A program made the translations under genes and the position numbers. Under the pieces are notes generated by a model. The model was not told where the DNA came from. It worked only from the letters and a program-made list of their open reading frames with translations, and ran no database searches. A stretch of DNA of 64,000 nucleotides from Schistosoma mansoni (Eukaryota; Platyhelminthes; Trematoda; Strigeidida; Schistosomatidae), in assembly GCF_000237925.1 (NCBI RefSeq), contig NC_031497.1, positions 13,872,512-13,936,511 of the forward strand. Direction: 5' to 3'. This document shows positions 46,987 to 57,900 of the stretch, in pieces (positions within the stretch are counted from its first letter, which is position 1; each line of letters begins with the position of its first letter).

Positions 46987-47848
46987 TGCCGTCTGTAGGC
47001 CTGCTTACAAGATGGTTGTAGTGGCCGTCTCGTGTGACGTTTGAACGAAATGTGTCCTTATAACCTCCCTTACGATGAGTAGGGTTAAGCATGGTTTCAG
47101 AAATTATACTTTTGTTTGGTAAGGCCGTTGAAATATTTTTGGTATTCGGTCTAGAACCAGAAGGTTTTTTATTTACTTTCTTCTTAATTGGTATATTCTT
47201 TTTAGGTTTAGCAGTGTTTTTATGAGCCTTCACAATAGAATCAGGTGTTTGATTGTGCGCTTTAGATATTACACTGGAAAGAATGACATTAGTGTCTCCA
47301 TCAGATATGTCCTGGTTATCTAGGGCCACTAGGGGTATGAGAGGCAAACTAGCACACTGCATTGGTATATCAGTACACTGACTAACATGAGGTAGATTAG
47401 CTGCACCAGTGGGTTCAGCTGCTGGCGCGATCGCATTTGTTGTGACCTCGACAATGTTATTTTCGTTCATGGTACGCTTTTGCGTTAGTCTTTGATTGGT
47501 GGTTTTATCTGAGACTATACGAGAGTTTTTAAACTTCGTATGCGCACAGACTAGCTGTTCAAATTCTTTCAAACGTTCCGCTAATAAATGGGAATGGAAT
47601 CTAAACAGGATAGGGCACGAGTATTTTTGATGCTTTTTGTTAAGTCGGATACATTGGCATGGACTGTCCTGGAGGTTAGCTGCCTTTAGTATCGAATTTC
47701 TTACAGTTTTAATGGCAACTTTGTCCGGTATATTATATATAATCTCATTATTTCGAGAGATTATTCGCTTGGTGACTTCGCTAGCTATCAAGTCAATAAC
47801 GGATTCTACTTTGATCCTAATATCATGGGGCCGTTGACAACGACACAA
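46943..47848 (-). CDS. CR1 ORF1 protein
   Basis: 301 residues. It begins in an alpha-helical N-terminal part (RIKVESVIDLIASEVTKRI) and passes through a Cys-containing stretch into a Lys- and Pro-rich basic C-terminal part (KPKKNIPIKKKVNKKPSG). It fits a nucleic-acid-binding ORF1 chaperone of CR1 elements. The true N-terminus is probably missing, as the left CR1 copy extends further upstream. Confidence 0.7.
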   Translation of the reverse strand: MCRCQRPHDIRIKVESVIDLIASEVTKRIISRNNEIIYNIPDKVAIKTVRNSILKAANLQDSPCQCIRLNKKHQKYSCPILFRFHSHLLAERLKEFEQLVCAHTKFKNSRIVSDKTTNQRLTQKRTMNENNIVEVTTNAIAPAAEPTGAANLPHVSQCTDIPMQCASLPLIPLVALDNQDISDGDTNVILSSVISKAHNQTPDSIVKAHKNTAKPKKNIPIKKKVNKKPSGSRPNTKNISTALPNKSIISETMLNPTHRKGGYKDTFRSNVTRDGHYNHLVSRPTDGNEPTYRMVFPKCYK

Positions 47849-48510
47849 AGGGGAACTGCTACATACTAGTTATGGTGGATTATTTCACTAAATGGTGTGA
47901 AGCAGTAGCCATTCCTCAGCAAGACGCGCTTACGGTTGATCGAGGTTTCATCAATCATTGGGTTTCATGTCACGGTGTTCCGTCATCACTTCATACTGAC
48001 CAAGGTCCAGACTTTGTAATTCATCTCATCGCTGCGATATGCCAGCTATTAAGAATCAGGAAGACACACCACTGCGCATCATCCAGAAGGTAACGGGCTG
48101 GTGCAAAGAACAAACAGAAGTATTAAAGCCATATTGCAATCGTTTGTAAGCAGATCGTCGCAGGATTTAAGGGATGATGTGCTTCCTCAATGTCTTTTAA
48201 CATGTCGCACATCGGTACATGGGTCCACGGGATTTTCACTCGCTATTTTATTGTTCGGGCACAAATTACTGCCCTGCAAAGAATAAGAGCATATACCGTA
48301 CATACGAACTTCCCGTAACCGCCTAGCTGATGCATACCGCTTGGTCAACATCAACTTGTGCAAAGCTAGAACACCCGAAAAGGACATGTACGATCGTCGG
48401 ATGCACGGACCAGTGTATACGGTCGGTGATCGCGTTTGATTACGTCGTCCCATGACAACGTCATGTATGACGTAACTAACAGATTCTATTTTCATTCTAT
48501 TGAAAGGCAA
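47840..48510 (+). mobile_element. Gypsy LTR retrotransposon fossil: integrase part
   Basis: Fossil of the Gypsy integrase core (VDYFTKWCEAVAIP near 47.88 kb, HTDQGPDF near 48.0 kb). It lies on the opposite strand from the Gypsy RT fossil at 42.3-43.6 kb, so the two are not halves of one simply interrupted element. It is broken, with a few breaks visible; no LTR was identified. Confidence 0.8.
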
Positions 48511-48756
48511 CTAAGCATAAACTCTTTGAAGGAAGAAGAGCAAGCTCTAAAAACACTGAGTTAATGGGATAACTCATAAGACTAGTTTGTAAACTGGCTT
48601 TTTCCCTATGTACATTCCCCCGTTAATTTTCATTTTGAAAACAAAAGACTCGTGACTTCCACTTCGTGTTCTCCCTTGGCGCGAAGTTCTCGAATAGAAT
48701 TGCTTGCTGTGCATCCAAATCTGCCCTACCTTTTTGGTGACTACTAATTATAACAA
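48511..48756. other. Unassigned sequence beside the Gypsy fossil
   Basis: No gene. It may be the 3' part of the Gypsy element, but no repeat partner was found to confirm that. Confidence 0.3.
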
Positions 48757-49180
48757 CCGATCTTATCATAATAGTTTTGAAAAGCTGACAGGTGCCTCTG
48801 AATTACTTTACTATCTTTAGTGTGCAATCATACTAGAACCTACTGTTTAAAACGTTTGGAATTAAACAACAACTTGCGTATTTCATTGTAAAAGCGTGTG
48901 TTCAATCTTCCCCTTCAAGATATTCAATAAATCATCTTTGATATCCAATAATCCAATCCAGTCTGCCGAACCTTCGGAGTTATGGCACTCAGAACTCGAC
49001 ATCAAAACTATTTATTTTTCACTTTACATTTACAATCCCAATACACATTAATTTTCAGGTCAGTCTGTTATAAGCAACGTAGAATCTGGTATATGTGTGC
49101 ATCAGTTTAAACTCCAACACCATATCAACACAGTGAGGTGAAATAATGGAAACAAGTCTCAGAGTGATAAAAGTAGTGAC
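48757..49180. repeat. Inverted copy of 11111-11535
   Basis: Reverse complement of 11111-11535, ending at the gap. It belongs to copy 3's 5' flank and is separated from the rest of copy 3 by transposon sequence. Confidence 0.85.
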
Positions 49181-49608
49181 NNNNNNNNNNNNNNNNNNNN
49201 NNNNNNNNNNNNNNNNNNNNNNNNNNNNNNNNNNNNNNNNNNNNNNNNNNNNNNNNNNNNNNNNNNNNNNNNNNNNNNNNNNNNNNNNNNNNNNNNNNNN
49301 NNNNNNNNNNNNNNNNNNNNNNNNNNNNNNNNNNNNNNNNNNNNNNNNNNNNNNNNNNNNNNNNNNNNNNNNNNNNNNNNNNNNNNNNNNNNNNNNNNNN
49401 NNNNNNNNNNNNNNNNNNNNNNNNNNNNNNNNNNNNNNNNNNNNNNNNNNNNNNNNNNNNNNNNNNNNNNNNNNNNNNNNNNNNNNNNNNNNNNNNNNNN
49501 NNNNNNNNNNNNNNNNNNNNNNNNNNNNNNNNNNNNNNNNNNNNNNNNNNNNNNNNNNNNNNNNNNNNNNNNNNNNNNNNNNNNNNNNNNNNNNNNNNNN
49601 NNNNNNNN
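49181..49608. other. Assembly gap, 428 N
   Basis: A run of 428 N, unlike the other two fixed-length gaps. It separates the 5' flank of copy 3 from a CR1 3' end. Confidence 0.99.
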
Positions 49609-50239
49609 CCAGGCGATTCAATATGCTAAAGCCCCACATTACGACATTCGTAACTCCTTGTCTTTAGCGAAACAAACATATTCTAGATCTTCTCTCTATA
49701 TGAATTACTTTGCCTGTAAGTTTTCTAGGCTCTGGAATAATTTACCCCAAACTATCCGTATGTTAAACTCTCTCCCATTGTTTGTTCGCTCAATTAATGC
49801 TTTTTGCTCTTCTGAAAATGCATTAAATGCTCTAGCGCCTGCAAGTGTATCTTACTCCACAAGTGAGATTATCGGAACTTTAAGTGTTTAACCTCTTACT
49901 TGCTATCATTGTTTTGTTGTTCCGTGCTCTTTGCTTTAATCTTACTTTCTCTAGTTGTAGATAATTAATAATAACTCGCTCTGGCACTGGTAATAACCTT
50001 ACAGAACAACGTTCATAAATCGTCAGGCTATCCACTTAAGAAAAAATGACAAGTTCCCTGGTGTTGCATTGGCTTGCCGTGATATGTGCCATATATAAAC
50101 TACTTATCAATTACTAAACCAGCAAACATAAAACTTTCTTCTATTTCATGTTTGTTCTCTACATTAAATGTTGATTTTTATAACAATCTGATCATGCCTG
50201 TAAACTGGTGTGAATTCTGTAAATATTATCTTCAGAATA

Positions 50240-50268
<29 letters not shown>
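49609..50268 (+). mobile_element. CR1 LINE 3' end with (ATT)n tail
   Basis: The end of the reverse transcriptase frame (49658-49891, with CKFSRLWNNLPQTIR) closes with a stop and is followed by a 0.35-kb 3' UTR and an (ATT)n tail (50241-50268). The RT catalytic part lies in the gap. Confidence 0.82.
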
Positions 50269-50270
<2 letters not shown>

Positions 50271-52970
50271 AGTGTCCCAGATGCCATCAACGCATTCAAT
50301 CTGATCGTTAACGTTTGCCTAGATTTCTGTGCACTCCTTAAAACGTACAGGTTTTGTAAACCTTAAGAATTGAAAATACCAGCTAATTATCTTAATAAAC
50401 TAAGACGCCTACAGAAACGTTATTTTAAGTCAAATGATTTCACAGCAGTTTCATAAACAACAATAGATTCTGAGGAAATGAAGAGTAGCAAATGTTAAAA
50501 GCTATTATGAGGAGCAGTTAGCACTTAATTCTAGCTCAGAAGTACAAAACTTTATTAACCTTTACAATAAACGCGTTAAAGCAACTCAAAATATTGAAAT
50601 ATCGTGCATCCTGCATAATGGCACTTCTATATACGACTTTTAAACTATAGCAGACCTTTTTAGTGGTTTTTGTGAGTGGTAAAGAATTCCTAAATCACCC
50701 TGTTTCGAGAGTCATGAGCGTGACCAGTAACTTGGCAAAACCTATCTTCACATTCTTGAAAATTAATAAGGTTATAAATACCCGTAAGGTTTCGAGAGGT
50801 CACGGAGCAGACGGGATTTCATCATTTCTCTACAAATTTGGTGATCCATATATTCCAACTCTTTTTCTAAAGTTACTTACTCTCTCTATAGAATCAGGTG
50901 CTTACCCTTGCTATTAAAAACCGCATATATTATGCCATAATACAAGTCTGGAGATAAGACTGTCATGAACCAATCGCTCTACAGATCCTCACAGTCTTGT
51001 TTACAATTTATAAGGTCTGGAAAACAACGTATTGGCAGTGAGTGTAAATTACCAACTCCAACTTTTTGAATCTTCGAAAATGCACTAATAATCGTGTGGT
51101 CACTAAACTGTCAAGTAAAAAAATATGAACGTAGAAACGATAATTTACACGAATCTATGTACTTGGTCTTCAGATGCAATGTCATAACATCGGCAAGAAG
51201 AACTAGTGATTCGAACTTCTATCTACGTCAAATTTTCATTATTTGTGCCAGCCTTTTACGAAATGGACACGTTATCTTAACCTTCTCAACCTTAGTTACA
51301 TTGGTGGTTACGATTTCAGTCGATGTTAACTATACTCTTTGTAAATGCTGTTGTCTCATACGGCAAATCGCGGATCGACTTCCTTATTACACGGAGGTCA
51401 TTTAACTCAGTTTCCGGTTTATTTACATGCAATACGGGTTTGAAAAATATCTGAAAGACCTCTGAAGTTCCCCACGAACCCCACCACATTCTTCGTATAC
51501 GTTTGTTTCTACACATTCAACTGTCACGCAAATAATACCCAAGTTAACGTTCAGTGAAACTGTTAGTATACGTAAGAACGATGCCACATCAATGTGACAT
51601 TATGACACATCCGAACTATTTTAGCTGTTCAACTTCGACGTCATACTTCATTTTACGAAGTACTGTTTCCTCGTGGCTGTTATCTAACAGATGATTTTGG
51701 TACATCAATGGACTGTTCAACTACTCGACGATTCAAAACCTGTCCAGTTCAATCTGTGGTCTGACAACACTATCATTCGCGCGAATCATCAGCTTGCGCA
51801 CTCAAGCGAATCTCCTGCAAACTGAAAATAACATTGCCGCCTCTGTCCCAACACTGACAGCATTTTTCACTTATACCATTGACGTGCGTCCAGAGTGAGA
51901 GTCTTGATTTCTTATGTTCCTTTCTATATTTTTCGGTTCACTTATCGATAAAACATGCAGTGCTCACCGATTATCATCCTTTAGAGACTTCATCGTGCCA
52001 CCTTTGCTCTCGATCTGTAGTCTTCGACCCTTACTGATGGTAACAGAAGTCACCGGTTTTTCAAACTCTGACTACAAGTTGATTAATAGCTTCACACACT
52101 CAAATCACGGTTATACTTCCATACTTACAGTTAGTCTCTTGAATATAGATATAACTGAAATCCGATACTTACAAACAGAAGCTGTCAGTGACACTGTCTG
52201 ACTTTATACTTTAGACCATTGATAGTATAAACATCGACATCGATTAATAATGCACTTATTCTACTATCACCGTAGCACCATTAGGCTTGCGGCGAACTTA
52301 ACGTTTCTCATCTAGTAAAATCATTCACTTGTGAGAGATATTTATATCAACGCCACCTGATAGAACTTTTCTTTGGTTAATCGCTTTACATTCGACCAAT
52401 GTCCTACAAACATATTATTAATGGCTGTTTGTCGGTCAGTTTCTGCCGCCTCCATCCCACTTGTCTTACAGCTCGGCGACACCCGGAGGATTTGTATTGA
52501 TCGTTTGGCAACCTCCGGCTCGCGACTACTCACGACATGTTTGGTATCGATTCAAACAACTGTTGAATCTGGTGGTGGAGTGTTGTGAGGCCAGTGAAAT
52601 GTCACTGAACCTTAACCAAATCATCCGGCAGTTGAGTCACCGAATATTGAGCAGATCGTCGATCCCTTTCAATGTCAGGGACAAATGATGCGCATCAGTT
52701 GATCTTATGCCATGAACTGGCGTATGCGACTGTAGTCTCACTATCTGCTCTGTACTTAGTCTTACTAATATATTTCCGGAGTAACGCCCTGTATTTTATA
52801 CGGTCTTCAAGGCAAGCATAGTACTTTGATACGACGAAGAAATAAACCACGTTGGGTGCTGACCACGGGGTGTAACTTCAAAGTCAGCTGGTTCGTCAGA
52901 CCATTCCCGTCCAACTCGAGTGGGCCCCCAGTCATTCCACACAGATCATCAACCCTGATGATCTAACATA
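50269..52970 (+). repeat. 2.7-kb direct repeat, second copy
   Basis: Near-identical to 39041-41742. It begins exactly at the end of an (ATT)n tail. The first 0.7 kb is broken CR1 reverse transcriptase. Confidence 0.88.
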
Positions 52971-53487
52971 TGTGAATTATCAGAGTCCTCATCACGAACT
53001 GATATCAGCTATTGTGGATGTATGAATTCAACACCGTAATCTGACTGGCCCATTCATATATTTCAGCGGAAATTGGACTGTCTGGAGAAACAGGATTGTT
53101 GAGCAGAATATGTTCATCTTTTCTAAAGAATATGCGAAAAATGGTCTGAAATTTCATCACTCTCAGTAGCTTTTATAATCAGACACAAGATGGCGGACCG
53201 ATCTGTATGGCCTCCAAATACCTACTCTGTAGGATTGATTGTGGGAGTAATTAAAATAAACTTATTTTGAAGTTAGTTTTCGTTACTATTTGCATTTTCA
53301 ATCGATTCCCATGATCTGTGCAATTACCACTATTGTCTATAAAATTGTTGTTTAAAAAGCGTGATCTTCGTCCTTCCGTTCCGGTTGATGAGCATCTATA
53401 ACATGACCTATTGATTACCGCTCACAAAGACACTGTTGCAGAAAGGCCATTCTAGCTTCCGGAGAGACCGATTTATCCACTCCACTC
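52971..53487. other. Unassigned sequence at the edge of copy 3
   Basis: No gene or family recognised between the direct repeat and the start of inverted copy 3. Confidence 0.4.
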
Positions 53488-54996
53488 AATCCACATTCTA
53501 ACCTTGTCACTTATTGGCTTATTAACCCTGACTGTTTTATATGATCGTATGTGCGTTAATTACTGATACCATTCATCATGTGTCTGTAGCTAATTTCACT
53601 TTGACAATAAGTGTAGAGTCACGCTCGATTAAAAAGTGTTTACTCACTCGCCTACTCCATTGCACGTCATTTTCCTTCGTTTCGCTCTATCCTCTTTGCT
53701 TCCATCGCCCCGTCTCTCGGATTTTCTGTTCAGATCAACAATTATACGAAATATACGCACTCAAAATTTATTCTCATATTTAACTTATTTAGTCCTGTTA
53801 TTCGTGAACGCGATTAAAGTCAATAAAATACACGAAGGCAGCTGAGATGCATACTTGAATAAGAGCCATTCATTGGTTCATCACCCGATCTAAATGGAGT
53901 CAGATACACAAGGGTCAGCAAATGATGTTCAAAGGTATAAAACTGACAGCCAAAATTTATTATTTTGTACACACACTACGTTATGGTATTTTTGTATCAT
54001 TCTGTTAAAGCATTTACTGTTGGTGTATGTCTATGTGCTCATGAAATTCTGTGAAGTACTTGTGATTTTGCACCTCACATTTGTACCGTGACAGTCCCAA
54101 TTACTCATACATTGAAATTCATCATTTTGGTGCCTCGTCGTCTTACATTTTGTGTATATAATAATGTAACGCTCGTTCTAAGAACATGACGATGTAGTGG
54201 ATTGGTTATCCCAGTGTTCGAACCGGTAGTTAAATGAACGGTAAAATTTTACGTTGACCATGAAGCATTAAGATATGATGAATTTGAGTTTGTGGAATTA
54301 TTATTATTATTATTATTGGTTGGCGAAGAGTTTACGAGTGTTGGCATAAAGAAATGAAATCAATTTCTATATAAACAACAGTTGATTCATTGATATTCAT
54401 GTGGATACTGTGTTTTGGTCACCAATCCACTCAGAACAATTTCAATACGACCCACCCGAAACTACACTTTAACAGTCTGTATATAGTACATTTGGAGAGT
54501 TTTAAAAAATTGACCATCAATGTGATTTAAATGTCCAATTGAAAGTGAAATTCTCTTGAGAGAAAATTTTATGAATTCATCAAACAGGATGATCACGTTC
54601 AGTGTCCTCAGTTCTATGAGTACAGTTTGTACTAAACTGTAATTGATGAAAATCTACTTACATCAAGTGGAAAGTTGATGGAGTTGTGAATGAAATTGTC
54701 TCACCACAAACGGAGTACGCATATGAGTAAAATAAATTAAACTTGCTTCACACCCAGAATCACATCGTGATAAGAATATCATTATAAGCACTGTATTCAG
54801 TGTCCTCAATTTCATGAGTGCATTTCTCATTAATGTTTCATATCATGAGAACCTAATTGCAGTCTTGGAATCAAACTGAAAGTGTTTATGAGAATATTTC
54901 AGTTCACTCTATTTGCTTTCTCACAAAAACAGTATATAAACAAACGTTATCTGCATGTTCATCAGAGAAATTGAATTTAGAAGTAGTATGTTGCAG

Positions 54997-57900
54997 GAAT
55001 ACAACCTTCTAATAAACGGAGTCACTTTACTGATTTCACGTGAGTATATTTGTGGGTAATCTTTAATCAATTGACATGTATCGGGTTAGGGTTACTTCAA
55101 GTGTTAGTCATTTACTAGAATCGCTTTCTCTCAATCTATTTGATGGTTGGTGGTTGGAGGTAGTTGGTAAGGCATTCTGGACCAGTGTTCCTCGTTAATT
55201 GGCAATTTGTTCATACAAACGTACCATTTTGTCCTAAATTCCACCTCAAGATTTATTCGAATATAATCTAGTAGAAAGTCTTAAAGCTTCAGATATTCTG
55301 TTTACCATGACATTATGGTAATCGTGATTTTCATAGTAAGCAAAATTACGTAGAATTTCTGTGAACAATCTGTTGTTGTAAGTGGATATTGCCTTCAGCC
55401 TGTTTGTGAACAGTGGACAACCGTTAGGTTTGTTGAGCAACGGGAATCCACGGAGAGTTAGGTCAGTTTTAGAACAGTTTTCAATGAAACATTACATACT
55501 AGCTCCTTGTTTAAGAGGACATAGGGAAAGATATTTACTGGTCGAACAGGAAATTCTTGACCTGGTTACCATGTCGATTTGAAGATATGATTTTGTACCA
55601 TGTTCACAGACCAGATCATTGTGAAGCAAGTTTAATTATTTCCCATGTAAATATAAATACTAACTTTTAAACCCATGAACTCATTTATATAATTTAGTAA
55701 GTGGTCTCATTTGCGAAGCTCAGTCTCCTACAAACGGTAAGTCTGTTGTTCATACTGTAGTGCTAAAATGATAAACTGTCATAAGTTGAATTCAGAGAGC
55801 ACCAACATTTTCCTGAATATATCTACTGAGAAACAAATTCCAATTTGTGACAAACACGTGGTTCCATCCATGTAACTTCCTCATTGCGGACCATCACACC
55901 TCAACTTGTTTCCAAAGTGTTTTTTCTCAATTTGATTAGAAATACCGTCTAAAATCACTGACATTAACGTGATACATAAACCATATTCTTTCTATATGGT
56001 CAAGTGTACAATGAAAGGAGAACGTGTAGTCATATCATGTTACCTGTAATTGAAATTATCCAGGAGCATTGACTGTCTACAATTGTTAGTTAGACTACTT
56101 TCCAACATATGCATCACAATTGGTGATGAAACACCAGACAGAAGGAATATACCGTTTTAGAGGGAGTAAGGTTCACTCAATTCTAAACTCATTCAGTGTT
56201 TGCATTTTACCTTTGAGCAGCCTCACCAGTTTTGGAGCAGATAGTGAACAATACTGATGCTCTACATGTTTCATTATCCTTTAGGTGACATAAATGCCGC
56301 CATATCGTAATATGGGAAACTTTATGCAGTAAATATTCAGATTCGTTGTAAGTAAATATTACTTACACTAACTGTAACCCCAACTAGTATTTCACTGGAA
56401 GTATTTAAAAATAGTCAATACTTGTTAGTTGTACATGAGAATATAATGTCAGATATTGTCTTTTCGGTTGTTTAGATAGACTTCTCATTATGGCATTGAA
56501 ATCGGATATGAATCTCACACTGGAAAAAAGTTATACCTGTAAGTATTCAGTTAAAATACATATGCCAATTAGAGACTGACCAGTTGCAGTCCTAAAACAT
56601 CAATGGGAAGATTCAAACAAACAATACTAAGTGAATTTATTCAGTTAATATATTTTTACACAAGAAGCACAAACTGCTCAGTTTTAGTAGTGTCTTATAA
56701 AGTAGAATCTTATCTGCATATCTACTGTATTGATAGTACCCAGTAACTCCACATGGATTCGAAGAGATTGTTACTGTATTTACCCAATATCAAACTGAAC
56801 ATCAAGGAAAGTATGTGAAAGGAATTAATAACGGTGTTTGTATATCAAATGGGTTGGTAGTACTTCAATTTGCAAATACGACTGATTGTAAACTAGTGAG
56901 GGTTTCTATTAAGACGAAACCCATGTCCTGGCTCCTACCACAAACCACGACCCATATCTACTAAAAAGCAGAGAGTTTTAGTCAACAGACTTAACGAAGC
57001 TAAATGACAAAATAACTGTTGTTACGTATTATGTTAAAATTGGGCAAAAATGTATGCTTAAAGAAGTAGAAGGTCATACATCACTTCTCCCATTTATATC
57101 ATTTGATTTGACCATCTGTTTACCGTTCCTAATCATTTGTGCAGTGATTCGCAGGTCGGAAGATGAATGATAAGCGAAGTGGGCACTTAATTATCTCAAA
57201 GGTATGTTGCAACGTTTTGTCATTGACACGCAAAAACTAAGTACCACTCAGTTGCTAATCTTGACCCCTAAACAAAGTATGAAACGTTATCACATTCATC
57301 TATATTTGATGCGCATTTGTAAATTTCCCAATTCATCACTGGCAGGCTTGTTTTGATCTAAAATATGGCCTTCATTTGGTGCTGTCTGCCTTAATACCAC
57401 ACATTTGCTGACATTCCAAATTCTTTTGAACAATATCGATGAGTTTGATCATGCAGCTATTTGAAATCTCGTTTCCGAATTCGTAGAAATCTGAACTGTT
57501 GGAGAACACAATTTCTACATTCATTTCTCAGAGTTCCGAATATACAAACGCAAATAACTGCACATACATATGTATATGGAGTTTCCTGCTACCTACGTGC
57601 ATGCTGTTAATCATTGGTAAAGAATTTAGACGTTTCATCCTTCAATCTGAATATGATGCCTTCAAATTAATCAGAGGTCGTCTAGAGAAGTATGTAGAGT
57701 TGATATTGAGTAAGTAGTCCTTGTTTAAAAACATAAAATAGACATATGAGGATTTTTAGTTAAAATTATTCAACCCTTTAACATTTTTTCTTGATACTCA
57801 CTCAAGCTGCTGGAGCAGCTTGGAAACTGGAAAATGAAGACACATTCAGAATGAATATGGATTCTTATATGGGTAAGCCTTGATAAATTTAAATGAATAT

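Larger units (their letters stand above)
43581..47839 (-). mobile_element. CR1-clade LINE (SR1/Perere-like), longest copy
   Basis: It runs from an ORF1 at the right to the 3' UTR with a short (TAA)n end at the left. ORF1 and the reverse transcriptase are open. The endonuclease is broken: its second half, including the SDHK-type motif, is deleted near 46.16-46.18 kb. The 5' end stops abruptly at 47839 against Gypsy sequence, so the element is 5'-truncated compared with the copy at 29.5-31.0 kb. It could not move by itself, because of the missing endonuclease half. Confidence 0.85.

Noticed and set aside
56215-56290. Possible 64-nt exon after CTTTGAGCAG, also in copy 1 near 5510-5575
   Set aside because: Open in phase 1 but not symmetric; the donor is absent in copy 1 and a TGA follows. 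At most an alternative last exon.
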